A stretch of 35,306 bases of DNA from Bacteroidia bacterium (GCA_016788065.1 JAEUTI010000078.1:1-35306); one strand, 5' to 3'; positions 23,773-32,575 are shown, counted from the first letter of the stretch. Notes: generated from the letters alone by a model not told the origin. Program-made: numbers and translations.

Positions 23773-26514
23773 TTAATTTAAGTACTGTTCTTCATAGAAC
23801 CGTTCATAACCATCTATGTCTTTGGTTTGCAGCAGCATAATTAAATTATCGGGTGTAATAACCACGCTGCGGGCCGATCCCATATCAATGTTAGAAAATG
23901 CTTCCGGATCATTCAGCAAACCATCCAGATAACCTAATGCTTCTTCCTTGTTAGGAAGCTGCTTGATCATCAGAAACTGATATTCCTGACCCAGAAACGA
24001 GCTATTAACCTGAAGTTGCTTGGTACGATGGAAGTTGCTGTTGTAATTGGAGATGGCAACTTTAAAGTCTTCAGTACTTATAGTATTGTTCACATAAACA
24101 AACAATACATATTGAATGGTATCTTTTTGAACCGTAAACATTGAACGCTTTTTAGGCGGCTCTACTATTTCAGGCTGTGTTTCCTTAGGTGCCACTGTAG
24201 TGTCTTTAGGTTGTTCCACTGTGGCGGGATTTAATCGCGCTAAAATTTCTTTCGCACGTCCTGCAACAGAATCCTCAGGAAATTTGCGGATCACTTGTTT
24301 CAGACTAGCTTCAAATTCAGGTAATGAACGAAGCTTACCTATTGCAAGTGATGTTAGCAATTCATACTTCGGAGCAAGTTCATTGGAAGGGAATAAGGAA
24401 TCAGCCATCGATTTTCTTTCGATCACATCTTCATACTGCTTATTCAAATAAGCCCTGTAGGTGTTTTCATAAAATACTTTTTGAATGGCAACCTTCTTTT
24501 GCTGATCTTTGAAATAATCGGGGTTCAGAATGATTTTTGCATATTCTGAATCAGCATAATTATTAAGAATAATATTTTTGTAATAATCAGATTTCTCTTC
24601 ATCACCAAGAGCCAGATACACCCGATACAAATTGTAAATGGTTGGAAGTTTATACTGATTCTCGGGATAACGTTGCAGCAATGTTTCAAAATTTCTACCC
24701 GATTCTTTATTGTCACGTAACTGCTCTTTGTAAATCAATCCGACATTATAATATGCCTCCACAATTTTCTCATCAGAAGCAGCGCGCATCTCAGGTGTTA
24801 CAGGAATAGATTCCAGATAAGCCTGTTTTCTTTTTGCATTATCAAGTGCCATGATGGAATCACGTGCAGCAACTGCAGCCAAATCGGTTGAATCAACTGC
24901 CTCACCGGTTTCATCGGGTCCGCCGCCGGGAACCTCAGCAAATGAACTGCGTGATGATCGTCTCCAATTATCTTCGAGCTTTCTGTTACCCCAGATCCGG
25001 ATAAAATCGGTATAACCAAAACTTAATGCACTTTGATTTGAAAAATACCAACCTGTGCCACCACCGCCACTTTGCTGACCGGCACTTCCGGGAGGACGAA
25101 TATCCTGCATATTTCCAAAAGGATCACCTTGCGATTGCTCCTTCATTTCTTTGTCCTTCAACAATTTTTCTTCACGCTCTTTTTCTTTGCGAAGACGCTC
25201 TTCTGTTTCAACCTCAATCAAACGATCAATACTTGCTTCACGCTCAGCAGGACTCAATGATGCCATGCGTTGCAGACTATCTTCGGTTTGAATCACAGCA
25301 AGATTTTTGATGAGCTTGGTAAGATTGGTTTTGGTATTGATGATAGTGATGTAATCCGGATGATCCTGCGATAAAAATGCTGCAGTACTATCGTAATAAG
25401 TCTGCGCCAACGGATACTCCGGCTTCTTGAAGAAAATTTCAGCCAGTTTTAAATACGACAACGCTTTCTGATTGGAATTACCAACACTTGATGCCGTTGA
25501 TTTACGTAAGAAATCAATTGCCTCCTGTGTGTTATTTTCCTTCAATGAAATTTGAGCAAGTGCATAATAAATCTGATCATGGTATTCGATGTTTTTATCA
25601 TCGGATAACATCTTCACCAACATCTCTCGGATACCTTTTGCATCAGGACTATTCACATCCACACTACTGGCTCTGTTCACTCTTGCATTGAACATCATTT
25701 CATAAGCAGGATTCAAATCCATACAGGCTTCGTAAGCAGTAACTGCTTTCGGATAGTCACCCATCTTCTGATGAATTTGTCCAAGAATAAAATAATATCT
25801 TGCCCTGTCGGCACGCTTCTTAGTCATTGAACCCGCTTTGGTCAAATGTTCAATGGCTTTTTCATAATCATTTTGCTGAATGTAATAATCGGCATAAATG
25901 GCATTCAGCATTCCTTTTTTCTTTACAGGAAATTTACCATCATCACGCAATGTTCCTAACAAATATTCTGCATCAGGCATTTTACCTAAACGCAAGTAAC
26001 ATTGTGTCAGATACATCAATGCATCATACTTGATAGGCTCGTTGCGGTATTGTGCTGCTACAAATTGAAAAGATTCAATTGCAGTCCATGTTTCATGTTT
26101 GTAAAATTGTGCTACACCAATTAGCAGGTAGCAGTCGTCGATCCACTTGTTGCGTTCTTTACCATCAATTTCCATGGAGTGACGCTGAATTACCAGTGAC
26201 ACTTTTTTGATAGCCTCATCCATATCCGGGAAAACAGCCTTTGCGCTGGCAGCATCACCATGTTTGAAAACCGGTAAAATACGGTCGTAACGATCAACCT
26301 GTGAGGTGGCCAGGGTTTTGGCACCTTGCTTGACACGCTCCCGGGCATTAAAATAGCCATTGTAATGAGCAGTTGTTTTGTGATACATTCTGCTGATTAC
26401 CGTGTTCTTTTTTACGGAACACCCGGTATAAATCAAAATGGTAAAGGCTAACACCAATACCCTAAGGAAATGACGATTAAAATTTGGTTTCAAGCTATTT
26501 CGGATAAACGACAA
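23773..26514 (-). CDS. sprE: SprE/PorW-type T9SS periplasmic lipoprotein with TPR repeats
   Basis: 913 residues. The lipoprotein signal ends in LIYTGC (C32). The segment MYHKTTAHYNGYFNARERVK right after it is typical of SprE/PorW. Tetratricopeptide repeats fill much of about 100-440 and 580-770 (for example ARYYFILGQIHQKMGDYPKA). A low-complexity, charged linker (EEREKLLKDKEMKEQ region, about 435-500) separates the two halves. The C-terminal 115 residues form a small alpha/beta domain. SprE (870 residues in Flavobacterium johnsoniae) and PorW are needed for type IX secretion, bridging the core translocon and accessory parts. The start is a TTG at 26514; a second TTG at residue 9 would still keep the lipobox. 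It is divergent from the M23 gene. Confidence 0.85.
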   Translation of the reverse strand: MSFIRNSLKPNFNRHFLRVLVLAFTILIYTGCSVKKNTVISRMYHKTTAHYNGYFNARERVKQGAKTLATSQVDRYDRILPVFKHGDAASAKAVFPDMDEAIKKVSLVIQRHSMEIDGKERNKWIDDCYLLIGVAQFYKHETWTAIESFQFVAAQYRNEPIKYDALMYLTQCYLRLGKMPDAEYLLGTLRDDGKFPVKKKGMLNAIYADYYIQQNDYEKAIEHLTKAGSMTKKRADRARYYFILGQIHQKMGDYPKAVTAYEACMDLNPAYEMMFNARVNRASSVDVNSPDAKGIREMLVKMLSDDKNIEYHDQIYYALAQISLKENNTQEAIDFLRKSTASSVGNSNQKALSYLKLAEIFFKKPEYPLAQTYYDSTAAFLSQDHPDYITIINTKTNLTKLIKNLAVIQTEDSLQRMASLSPAEREASIDRLIEVETEERLRKEKEREEKLLKDKEMKEQSQGDPFGNMQDIRPPGSAGQQSGGGGTGWYFSNQSALSFGYTDFIRIWGNRKLEDNWRRSSRSSFAEVPGGGPDETGEAVDSTDLAAVAARDSIMALDNAKRKQAYLESIPVTPEMRAASDEKIVEAYYNVGLIYKEQLRDNKESGRNFETLLQRYPENQYKLPTIYNLYRVYLALGDEEKSDYYKNIILNNYADSEYAKIILNPDYFKDQQKKVAIQKVFYENTYRAYLNKQYEDVIERKSMADSLFPSNELAPKYELLTSLAIGKLRSLPEFEASLKQVIRKFPEDSVAGRAKEILARLNPATVEQPKDTTVAPKETQPEIVEPPKKRSMFTVQKDTIQYVLFVYVNNTISTEDFKVAISNYNSNFHRTKQLQVNSSFLGQEYQFLMIKQLPNKEEALGYLDGLLNDPEAFSNIDMGSARSVVITPDNLIMLLQTKDIDGYERFYEEQYLN

Positions 26515-26538
26515 TTGACTATAACTTTAAAATTTTCC

Positions 26539-26580
26539 GTTTAGTATGCCGGAAACGAAACCGGCAAGGAATGTTTAGTA
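26539..26580. promoter_or_regulatory. Hairpin flanked by direct repeats in the sprE/M23 divergent gap
   Basis: TGCCGG (26547-26552) pairs with CCGGCA (26561-26566) around the loop AAACGAAA. This hairpin is bracketed by two exact copies of GTTTAGTA (26539-26546 and 26573-26580). It lies between two divergent start codons, so a shared operator is possible. No known regulator site is recognised. Confidence 0.45.
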
Positions 26581-26672
26581 GCCTGTTCTTATATTTTACG
26601 ATATTTGCAGACTCATCAAACCGAGGCAAACTTAGCGATTGTTTTTGGTTTAACCAATATTCAGGGCAACCG

Positions 26673-27536
26673 GTGGAAAAACCTAAGAAGAAAATTTACA
26701 GGAAATTAAGGAATAAGTACCGGTTGGTAATTATGAACGATGAGACTTTTGAAGAAAAAGTCTCCCTCACCCTGTCGCCGTTAAATGTTTTTGTCTTTAC
26801 AGGAACTATCATAATCAGTCTCATCACCTTCACCATTTATATCATTGCCTTCACTCCTTTGCGGGAATATATCCCCGGTTATGCCGATGTGAACATGAGA
26901 CGAAAATTGGTTGCTCTTACTTTTCAAACCGATTCGCTCACTCAAAAACTGAATTCCAGAGATCGTTTCTTATTGAACCTCAGGAACATAATTGATGGAA
27001 ATGGTGCTATCGACTCAACCTCCGCACAACAACAGGAATTTATCAGATACGACACCATTCGCTTTCAAAATGCATCCCCCGACGATTCGGCTTTACGTGC
27101 TTTAGTAGAATCTCAGGATCGTTTTACCCTCACGGATGGCGTTTCAGGACCTGCTTCAAGTATCAGCTCCTTCTATTTCTTTACCCCGGTTAAAGGAACG
27201 ATAACCAGTCACTTCAGTCCGAAAACCAAACATTATGGGATCGATATTGTTGCTTCCCCTAATGAGGTGATTAAAAATACGTTGGATGGTACTGTGGTAT
27301 TGGCCGACTGGACTTCCGAAACGGGCTATATTATTGCTGTTCAGCATACTAACAATTTATTCTCGATCTACAAACATAATTCTGCGTTGCTTAAAAGCGT
27401 TGGCGACTATGTAAAAGCCGGAGAAGTACTGGCCATTATCGGCAATACGGGTGAACTGACCTCAGGTCCTCACCTGCATTTCGAATTGTGGTATAATGGC
27501 AGTCCCGTGAACCCTATTGATTATATGACTTTCTGA
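26673..27536 (+). CDS. M23 family metallopeptidase (LytM-type peptidoglycan endopeptidase)
   Basis: 287 residues from the GTG at 26673. A basic cytoplasmic start (KPKKKIYRKLRNKYRLVI) is followed by one transmembrane helix (about 38-60) and then FTPLREYIPGY, a conserved juxtamembrane segment of Bacteroidota M23 proteins. The catalytic domain (170-287) has H187 and D191 in HYGID and the second motif GPHLHFE with H269, so the zinc ligands are intact and the enzyme should be active. It cuts peptide cross-links of peptidoglycan. An ATG at 26571 would add 34 residues with no family resemblance and spoil the basic start, so GTG is preferred. It is followed by dxr with a 2-nt gap. Bactofilin, a common M23 partner, is encoded nearby. 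Confidence 0.9.
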   Translation: MEKPKKKIYRKLRNKYRLVIMNDETFEEKVSLTLSPLNVFVFTGTIIISLITFTIYIIAFTPLREYIPGYADVNMRRKLVALTFQTDSLTQKLNSRDRFLLNLRNIIDGNGAIDSTSAQQQEFIRYDTIRFQNASPDDSALRALVESQDRFTLTDGVSGPASSISSFYFFTPVKGTITSHFSPKTKHYGIDIVASPNEVIKNTLDGTVVLADWTSETGYIIAVQHTNNLFSIYKHNSALLKSVGDYVKAGEVLAIIGNTGELTSGPHLHFELWYNGSPVNPIDYMTF

Positions 27537-27538
27537 TT

Positions 27539-28699
27539 TTGGAAAAAAACGATAAAAAAAGAATTGCCCTGCTGGGATCTACCGGCTCCATTGGCACGCA
27601 AACGCTGGAAGTAATCAGCGAACAACCCGATCACTTTGAAGTAGAGGTACTTACAGCTAACAGCAATGCTGGTTTATTGATTGAACAAGCACGCAAGTTT
27701 CGTCCTAATACGGTAGTAATTGGTGATCCTTCCCTTGTCGGGGATGTAAAAGCTGCCCTGGAACCACTTGATATTAAAGTTTTTGCAGGTTACGATGCTA
27801 TTTCCCAGATCGTTACCATGGATAGTATTGACATGGTGGTAACAGCCCTGGTTGGATACTCCGGTTTGAAACCGACCATGGAAGCCATCCGAGCCGGAAA
27901 ATCGATCGGATTGGCGAACAAAGAAACTTTGGTGGTTGCCGGTGAACTCATCACCCGGTTGGCGGCTACTTCTGGAGTAAATATTTTCCCAATCGACTCT
28001 GAGCATTCGGCGATTTTTCAATGCCTCCAGGGAGAATGGCACAATCCGGTTGAAAAAATTTATCTCACGGCCTCAGGTGGACCCTTTCGGGGAAAGACCA
28101 AAAGCGATTTGGAACAGGTGACCCGGGAACAGGCTTTAAAGCATCCCAACTGGACGATGGGAGCAAAAATTACGATCGATTCGGCAACGCTGATGAATAA
28201 AGGTCTCGAAATGATTGAAGCAAAATGGCTCTTTCAGTTGCGACCCGATCAGATTGATGTGATTATACATCCGCAGTCAATTATTCACTCCATCGTACAG
28301 TTCGAAGATGGATCCATGAAAGCTCAAATGGGTCTCCCCGATATGAAATTGCCCATTCAATTCGCCATGGGTTATCCGAAGCGGATGAAGTCGGCATTTC
28401 CAAGATTCGATTTCATGAAATACCCCTCCTTAACCTTCGAAGCTCCTGATATGGAAACCTTTAGCTGTTTGCAACTGGCAATCAACAGCATGGAAAAAGG
28501 TGGAAATATGCCCTGTATTATGAATGCTGCCAATGAGGTTGCAGTAGCAGCTTTCCTTGAAAACCGCATCCGTTTTAACGGAATCCCAAAACTTATTGCA
28601 ACAACCATGGAGCGGGCATCATTTATTAAGGAACCCACTTTCGAAGATTATGTGCAAACCGACAAAGAAGCACGAATTTTAGCCACTGAAGCTATCTAA
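27539..28699 (+). CDS. dxr: 1-deoxy-D-xylulose 5-phosphate reductoisomerase
   Basis: 386 residues, standard length. The NADPH-binding loop GSTGSIGTQT starts at residue 13. The metal site includes D153 and E155 in PIDSEHSAIFQ, with the later ATLMNKGLEMIEA glutamates; the substrate loop ASGGPFRG is present. The enzyme converts DXP to MEP, the first committed step of the non-mevalonate isoprenoid pathway, and is the target of fosmidomycin. The start codon is TTG, 2 nt after the M23 stop, so the two genes are translationally close. A polyprenyl diphosphate synthase that would use the pathway's products lies at 32647-33627. Confidence 0.96.
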   Translation: MEKNDKKRIALLGSTGSIGTQTLEVISEQPDHFEVEVLTANSNAGLLIEQARKFRPNTVVIGDPSLVGDVKAALEPLDIKVFAGYDAISQIVTMDSIDMVVTALVGYSGLKPTMEAIRAGKSIGLANKETLVVAGELITRLAATSGVNIFPIDSEHSAIFQCLQGEWHNPVEKIYLTASGGPFRGKTKSDLEQVTREQALKHPNWTMGAKITIDSATLMNKGLEMIEAKWLFQLRPDQIDVIIHPQSIIHSIVQFEDGSMKAQMGLPDMKLPIQFAMGYPKRMKSAFPRFDFMKYPSLTFEAPDMETFSCLQLAINSMEKGGNMPCIMNAANEVAVAAFLENRIRFNGIPKLIATTMERASFIKEPTFEDYVQTDKEARILATEAI

Positions 28700-28706
28700 A
28701 TGTGAA

Positions 28707-28714
28707 TAAGTTTG
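28707..28714 (+). promoter_or_regulatory. Possible -7 box TAAGTTTG ahead of rseP
   Basis: TAAGTTTG fits TAnnTTTG exactly, 93 nt before the rseP ATG, in the 108-nt gap after dxr. No TTG is seen upstream at standard spacing. It could give rseP its own transcript with a leader of roughly 85-90 nt. Confidence 0.35.
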
Positions 28715-28807
28715 TTGTTTATCCGTTATGACAGCTAAATTGAACTGGCATAAATTACTTTAATTTCACACCCTGAAAAGATTACGAAAAACGATTTATA
28801 GAAAACG

Positions 28808-30139
28808 ATGACTGGATTAATAATGGCTGCCCAGCTGATTCTCGGGCTCTCAATACTGGTAGCACTTCATGAGTTAGGACACTATCTGGCTGCCCGTGCT
28901 TTTGGCATTCGCGTAGAAAAATTCTACCTCTTTTTTGATGCCTGGGGTTTCAAATTATTTTCTTTCACCAAAGGTGATACTGAATATGGTATTGGCTGGC
29001 TTCCGTTAGGTGGATATGTGAAAATCTCCGGAATGATTGATGAATCCCTCGATAAGGATCAACTTGCCGGACCACCACAACCTTACGAATTCAGAGCTAA
29101 ACCAGCCTGGCAGCGACTCATTGTTATGGTTGCGGGTGTTACCATGAATGTGATTTTAGGAATAATCATTTTTTCTATGACCCTGTTGGTTTATAAGAAA
29201 GATTACCTTCCTAACAGCGAAGTGAAAAATGGAATTTACGCTTACAAACTTGGTGAGCAAATCGGCTTACAGAATGGCGATAAAATCACTGCAATAAATG
29301 GCAAATCGTTCGAACGTTTCGATGACTTGCTTTCTTCACGAGTTGTTTTTGGTGCAGTACTTACTGTTGAACGCAATGGTCAATCGGTTGAGGTAACGGT
29401 ACCCGATAATTTTTATCGTACCATAGCAACCGAGGGGCGCTGGAATTTCATTGGTACCGGTCCGTTGGTTCATGAAGTAAAATCAATTACTGCCGGAGAG
29501 AATGCTGAAAAAGCTGGCATACAGGTAGGTGATAAAATTATTGCTATTGAAGGAATTCCTATCAATGCTAACAATGAATTGCCGGATAAATTAGCTAAGA
29601 TGAAAAGCGGTTCCGTAAATCTTACGGTGCGCCGGGAAGGAAAAGATATTTCAGTTGCACCATTGGTAAGCGATAAAGGCACCATTGGAATAGGCTATGA
29701 GACCAATTCACTGGTTAGTGATTCTTATCGCATGAAAGAATATACATTTGGTTCAGCATTTGCCTTTGGAACATCTGATGCCATGGAAGCATTAGTGAGC
29801 AATATTAAAGGTTTGAAAAAAATATTTTCTGGTGATGAAAAAGCCACCGATGCTGTTCAGGGTCCAATTGGAATTGCACAAATTTATGGAGGCACCTGGG
29901 ATTGGGCATGGTTCTGGAGAATCACCGGCTTATTATCGATGGTTCTGGCATTCATGAATATTCTGCCTATTCCTGCATTAGATGGCGGACACGTAATATT
30001 CCTGACTATAGAAGCAATTACACGCCGCAAATTTAGCGACCAGTTTATGGAGCGCTCACAAATTGTGGGCATGGTATTATTACTTGCGCTGATGGTTTTT
30101 GCGGTTGGAAATGATATCTGGAAACACCTCATCAATTAA
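28808..30139 (+). CDS. rseP: RIP metalloprotease, site-2 protease
   Basis: 443 residues. The zinc-binding motif HELGH occupies residues 21-25 in the first transmembrane helix, and the third ligand is D392 in NILPIPALDGGH. Two PDZ domains lie at about 125-195 and 205-285 (EKAGIQVGDKIIAIEGIPIN is clear in the second). The last helices are at about 368-440. RseP-type proteases cut transmembrane anti-sigma factors or clear signal-peptide remnants. No anti-sigma/sigma pair is encoded beside it. It follows dxr, as often seen in bacteria, and is followed after 12 nt by an unknown secreted protein. Confidence 0.95.
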   Translation: MTGLIMAAQLILGLSILVALHELGHYLAARAFGIRVEKFYLFFDAWGFKLFSFTKGDTEYGIGWLPLGGYVKISGMIDESLDKDQLAGPPQPYEFRAKPAWQRLIVMVAGVTMNVILGIIIFSMTLLVYKKDYLPNSEVKNGIYAYKLGEQIGLQNGDKITAINGKSFERFDDLLSSRVVFGAVLTVERNGQSVEVTVPDNFYRTIATEGRWNFIGTGPLVHEVKSITAGENAEKAGIQVGDKIIAIEGIPINANNELPDKLAKMKSGSVNLTVRREGKDISVAPLVSDKGTIGIGYETNSLVSDSYRMKEYTFGSAFAFGTSDAMEALVSNIKGLKKIFSGDEKATDAVQGPIGIAQIYGGTWDWAWFWRITGLLSMVLAFMNILPIPALDGGHVIFLTIEAITRRKFSDQFMERSQIVGMVLLLALMVFAVGNDIWKHLIN

Positions 30140-30151
30140 TAGCTTACAAAA

Positions 30152-30934
30152 ATGAGAAGGCTGCTGCTGCTCACCACACTCTTTGCTTCGCTGCATTTTT
30201 CTGCTGCCACTGCACAAACAAAAGAGCAGGCCGATACGGTGCAACAACATCGGGTGATGCTCATACCATTCGATCCGAGATACTATCTTTCTGATGCCGA
30301 CCGTGATTTGATGGAGCAATCTAAAATGGAGCCTGTTCGTTTCAGATCTGAATTCCGGTATAATATCGATCGCCATGTGCAACGTGCAGTTAATGGTGGC
30401 AATCCATGCATTTCTTTACTCAACGACACTGCTGATGCATTGGAAGAAACCATGTATGAAATTTTAGGTCGCACCGGTTATCGCTATGAAAAAGCTATTC
30501 CCATCACGCCGAAAAAAAGTGATGAACCGAAAACGATTCTAAAAACAATCAACAATCAGAATCAAAAAGAACATATAGATTCTAAAACAGCATCTCAGTA
30601 CATCCCTGTAAAGGCCGATGCCATGTACATGCATGCAGTAGTAAGCAAGCCACAAGAATTATTTGCAAAACTACATGCTGAATATGAAGCCGATTATTTT
30701 GTTTTTCTCACCCAGTTTGAAATAAAAACAAACTACCAGTCGTGTCTGGATATTGCCAATAAGATTTATAAACGTGAAGTCATGGTTCACTTCACCATTT
30801 ATGATAAAGATGCCAGATTAATTGCCGGCAGTTATGCTACGTCTTTTTTTCCTTCCGATTCCAATAATCCCAACAAAATTATTGGCGATTGCTTTCCCGA
30901 ACTCGCCGGATATATAGCGGGTTGTTTGCCATAG
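30152..30934 (+). CDS. Unknown secreted protein downstream of rseP
   Basis: 260 residues. A signal peptide (MRRLLLLTTLFASLHFSAAT) ends at TAQ near residue 22. I recognise no domain. After the signal come VMLIPFDPRYYLSDADRDL and an FRYNIDRHVQRAV helix, a variable Lys/Asn/Gln-rich linker at about 120-150, then a more structured half with YEADYFVFLTQFEIKTNYQS and MVHFTIYDKDARLIAGSY. The two halves look like alternating strands and helices. Two cysteines near the C-terminus (CFPELAGYIAGC) could pair. The tight spacing to rseP (12 nt) makes co-transcription likely and hints at an envelope role, but I assign no function. Confidence 0.8.
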   Translation: MRRLLLLTTLFASLHFSAATAQTKEQADTVQQHRVMLIPFDPRYYLSDADRDLMEQSKMEPVRFRSEFRYNIDRHVQRAVNGGNPCISLLNDTADALEETMYEILGRTGYRYEKAIPITPKKSDEPKTILKTINNQNQKEHIDSKTASQYIPVKADAMYMHAVVSKPQELFAKLHAEYEADYFVFLTQFEIKTNYQSCLDIANKIYKREVMVHFTIYDKDARLIAGSYATSFFPSDSNNPNKIIGDCFPELAGYIAGCLP

Positions 30935-30946
30935 TTGAATATTTTT

Positions 30947-31102
30947 CACTACCTAATTAAAAACTTAATTAACCACCTTTTAACAAGTGAGCCAAAGGCG
31001 ACCTTCTTAATTGCCCCTGAGCCGAAGGCGAACCACTTTTATTTCTGAGCCGCAGGCGATAGTTAATCTTTTTCTAAGCTGAGCCGCAGGCGAATCCATA
31101 CT
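30947..31102. repeat. Four GAGCC-NNA-GGCGA mini-hairpins with degenerate 12-bp units
   Basis: Three decayed copies of the 12-bp unit occupy 30947-30982 in phase. Then come four 13-bp elements: GAGCCAAAGGCGA at 30989, GAGCCGAAGGCGA at 31019, GAGCCGCAGGCGA at 31047 and again at 31081. Each contains GCC-NNA-GGC, a three-pair stem with a three-base loop; the arms are constant and the loop changes (AAA, GAA, GCA, GCA). Starts are 30, 28 and 34 bp apart. The region lies between two convergent genes and is non-coding. Confidence 0.8.
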
Positions 31103-31222
31103 AACTACCTAATTAACTACTTAATTAACCACCTAATTAACCACTTAATTAACTACTTAATTAACCACTTAATTAACCACCTAATTAACTACCTAATTAA
31201 CCACCTAATTAACCACTTAATC
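31103..31222. repeat. Ten tandem copies of AACYACYTAATT
   Basis: Ten consecutive 12-bp units run from 31103 to 31222, differing only at the two pyrimidine positions (C or T) and in the last base of the last unit. Each junction makes the palindrome TTAATTAA. The stop codon of the minus-strand lipoprotein gene (31217-31219) lies inside the tenth unit. Read on the minus strand, units with the AACTAC form hold stop codons in all three frames. Confidence 0.95.
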
Positions 31223-32548
31223 TATGATTAGTTTTCTGATCAAATGATTCCCAGTATCAGCAATAAAATAATCACCATTACTATCGCGAACCACACCTCC
31301 GGGATTTTTAAATTTTGCTATTGCTCCGGTACCATCACCCCAGCCTTGTGTACCATCCCCGGCAAGGGAAGTAACTTTTAACATAGCATCGATGCCACGG
31401 ATACGCTGATTGGCAACATCAGCAACCACCAACCCACCATTCATAGCAGATATTCCTTCAGGAGCATTGAATAAAGCCTGAAATCCATCACCATCCTGGT
31501 AGCCTGCAATGCCAATTCCCGCAACTGTTGTGACTTCTTTCGACATGCTAATCCGTCTGATATTGTGATTCACTTTATCGGTAACATATAAATACCCTGC
31601 AGTATCCCAATCAATGTCAGCAGGAGCCGAGAATTTAGCTGATGCTCCAATTCCATCCTGTTGTCCGGATACAGTTGAACCGGCAAAAGTTGAAAGGATC
31701 TCCAGGTAATTGTGTTCACGAATGCAATGATTTCCTGCATCGGCAATATACACGCTGGCCAGCTCTCCTTCAACAGCAACTCCGGTGGGACTATTCAGGC
31801 GGGCACTTGTACCGGGACCATCTACATAACCTGCAGTTCCGGGAATTCCGGCTGCAGTAGTTGCATATCCCGAAATGGAAAGACGACGAAGACAATGATT
31901 CCCTTTATCGGCAACATAGATAAAATTGTTGATTCCATCATAAGCAACATCATATGGGCTATTGAACTTTGCAGTACCAGGCGTACCATCGGCATGACCT
32001 GCTAAGCCTGAGCCACAAAATGTTGTAACAGTACCATTGGGTGCTATAATCCGGATACGCTGATTCAATTCATCGGCAACATAAATATTATCGAGTTGAT
32101 CGATAGCCATACCTCTTGGGGAATTAAACTTTGCAACGGAAGCATCTCCATCGACAAAGCCGGCAACCCCTAAACCGGTGAAGGTGCTAACAGAAACCGT
32201 GTAAACAAAATTAAATACCGGTCCGGTTCCCGATTCTGAGCCTACCACTACACGCACTTTCCCCGGACCTGCTTTGGCAGGAACAACAGCCACAATTTCA
32301 GTAGCTGAGGTGCTGGTCACAGATGCCTGTACCCCGTTGAAGAAAACCTGAACTGCAGCCGGATCAGCCGAAAATTTACTGCCGGTTATAGTCACCACAG
32401 TTCCTTTGGGTCCATTGTCGGGGGCAATAGAATTGATTATGGGACTGTTATCAGGCACCACAGGGTCTTTATCGTCTTTACAGGAAGCAAATCCTATTAA
32501 CAGGAACAGCACAGAAACGGAACTCATGAACTGGGAAATTCGGATCAT
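31217..32548 (-). CDS. IPT/TIG and NHL-repeat lipoprotein
   Basis: 443 residues. The lipoprotein signal ends in GFASC (C23), followed by KDDKD; acidic residues after the cysteine are common in surface-exposed Bacteroidota lipoproteins. An IPT/TIG immunoglobulin-like domain covers about 36-118 (APDNGPKGTVVTITGSKFSA). Six NHL repeats fill about 122-443; each has an AGxxDG turn, a KFNSP-like segment and (I/V)ADxxNHxIR. Six repeats suit a complete six-bladed beta propeller. Such proteins bind ligands or act as lyase-like or scaffold proteins; I see no catalytic signature. The gene ends inside a 12-bp tandem array and is divergent from the polyprenyl synthase gene. Confidence 0.9.
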   Translation of the reverse strand: MIRISQFMSSVSVLFLLIGFASCKDDKDPVVPDNSPIINSIAPDNGPKGTVVTITGSKFSADPAAVQVFFNGVQASVTSTSATEIVAVVPAKAGPGKVRVVVGSESGTGPVFNFVYTVSVSTFTGLGVAGFVDGDASVAKFNSPRGMAIDQLDNIYVADELNQRIRIIAPNGTVTTFCGSGLAGHADGTPGTAKFNSPYDVAYDGINNFIYVADKGNHCLRRLSISGYATTAAGIPGTAGYVDGPGTSARLNSPTGVAVEGELASVYIADAGNHCIREHNYLEILSTFAGSTVSGQQDGIGASAKFSAPADIDWDTAGYLYVTDKVNHNIRRISMSKEVTTVAGIGIAGYQDGDGFQALFNAPEGISAMNGGLVVADVANQRIRGIDAMLKVTSLAGDGTQGWGDGTGAIAKFKNPGGVVRDSNGDYFIADTGNHLIRKLIID

Positions 32549-32567
32549 AACAATAGATTTAATGCCT

Positions 32568-32575
32568 AAATATAC
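32568..32575 (-). promoter_or_regulatory. TATATTTA promoter-like box for the NHL lipoprotein gene
   Basis: On the minus strand TATATTTA (then GG) ends 19 nt before the ATG at 32548 and differs from TAnnTTTG only in the last base. The distance matches the CTATTTTAG boxes elsewhere in the window. No good TTG spacing is seen. Confidence 0.35.

Noticed and set aside
24200..26033. Several plus-strand open frames of 60-94 codons inside sprE
   Set aside because: They are antisense shadows of a well-supported 913-codon gene, with no promoter and Phe/His/Cys-rich nonsense composition.
26571..26672. ATG at 26571 as start of the M23 peptidase
   Set aside because: It would put 34 odd residues before the typical basic N-terminus, and it overlaps the direct-repeat/hairpin element; GTG at 26673 fits the family better.
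30989..31222. CRISPR array
   Set aside because: Repeats are 12-13 bp, spacers are not unique sequences of constant length, and no cas gene is near.
31103..31222. Coding extension of the NHL protein through the 12-bp array (N-Y/H-L-I repeats)
   Set aside because: The first unit on that strand already supplies an in-frame stop, and AACTAC units contain stops in all three minus-strand frames.
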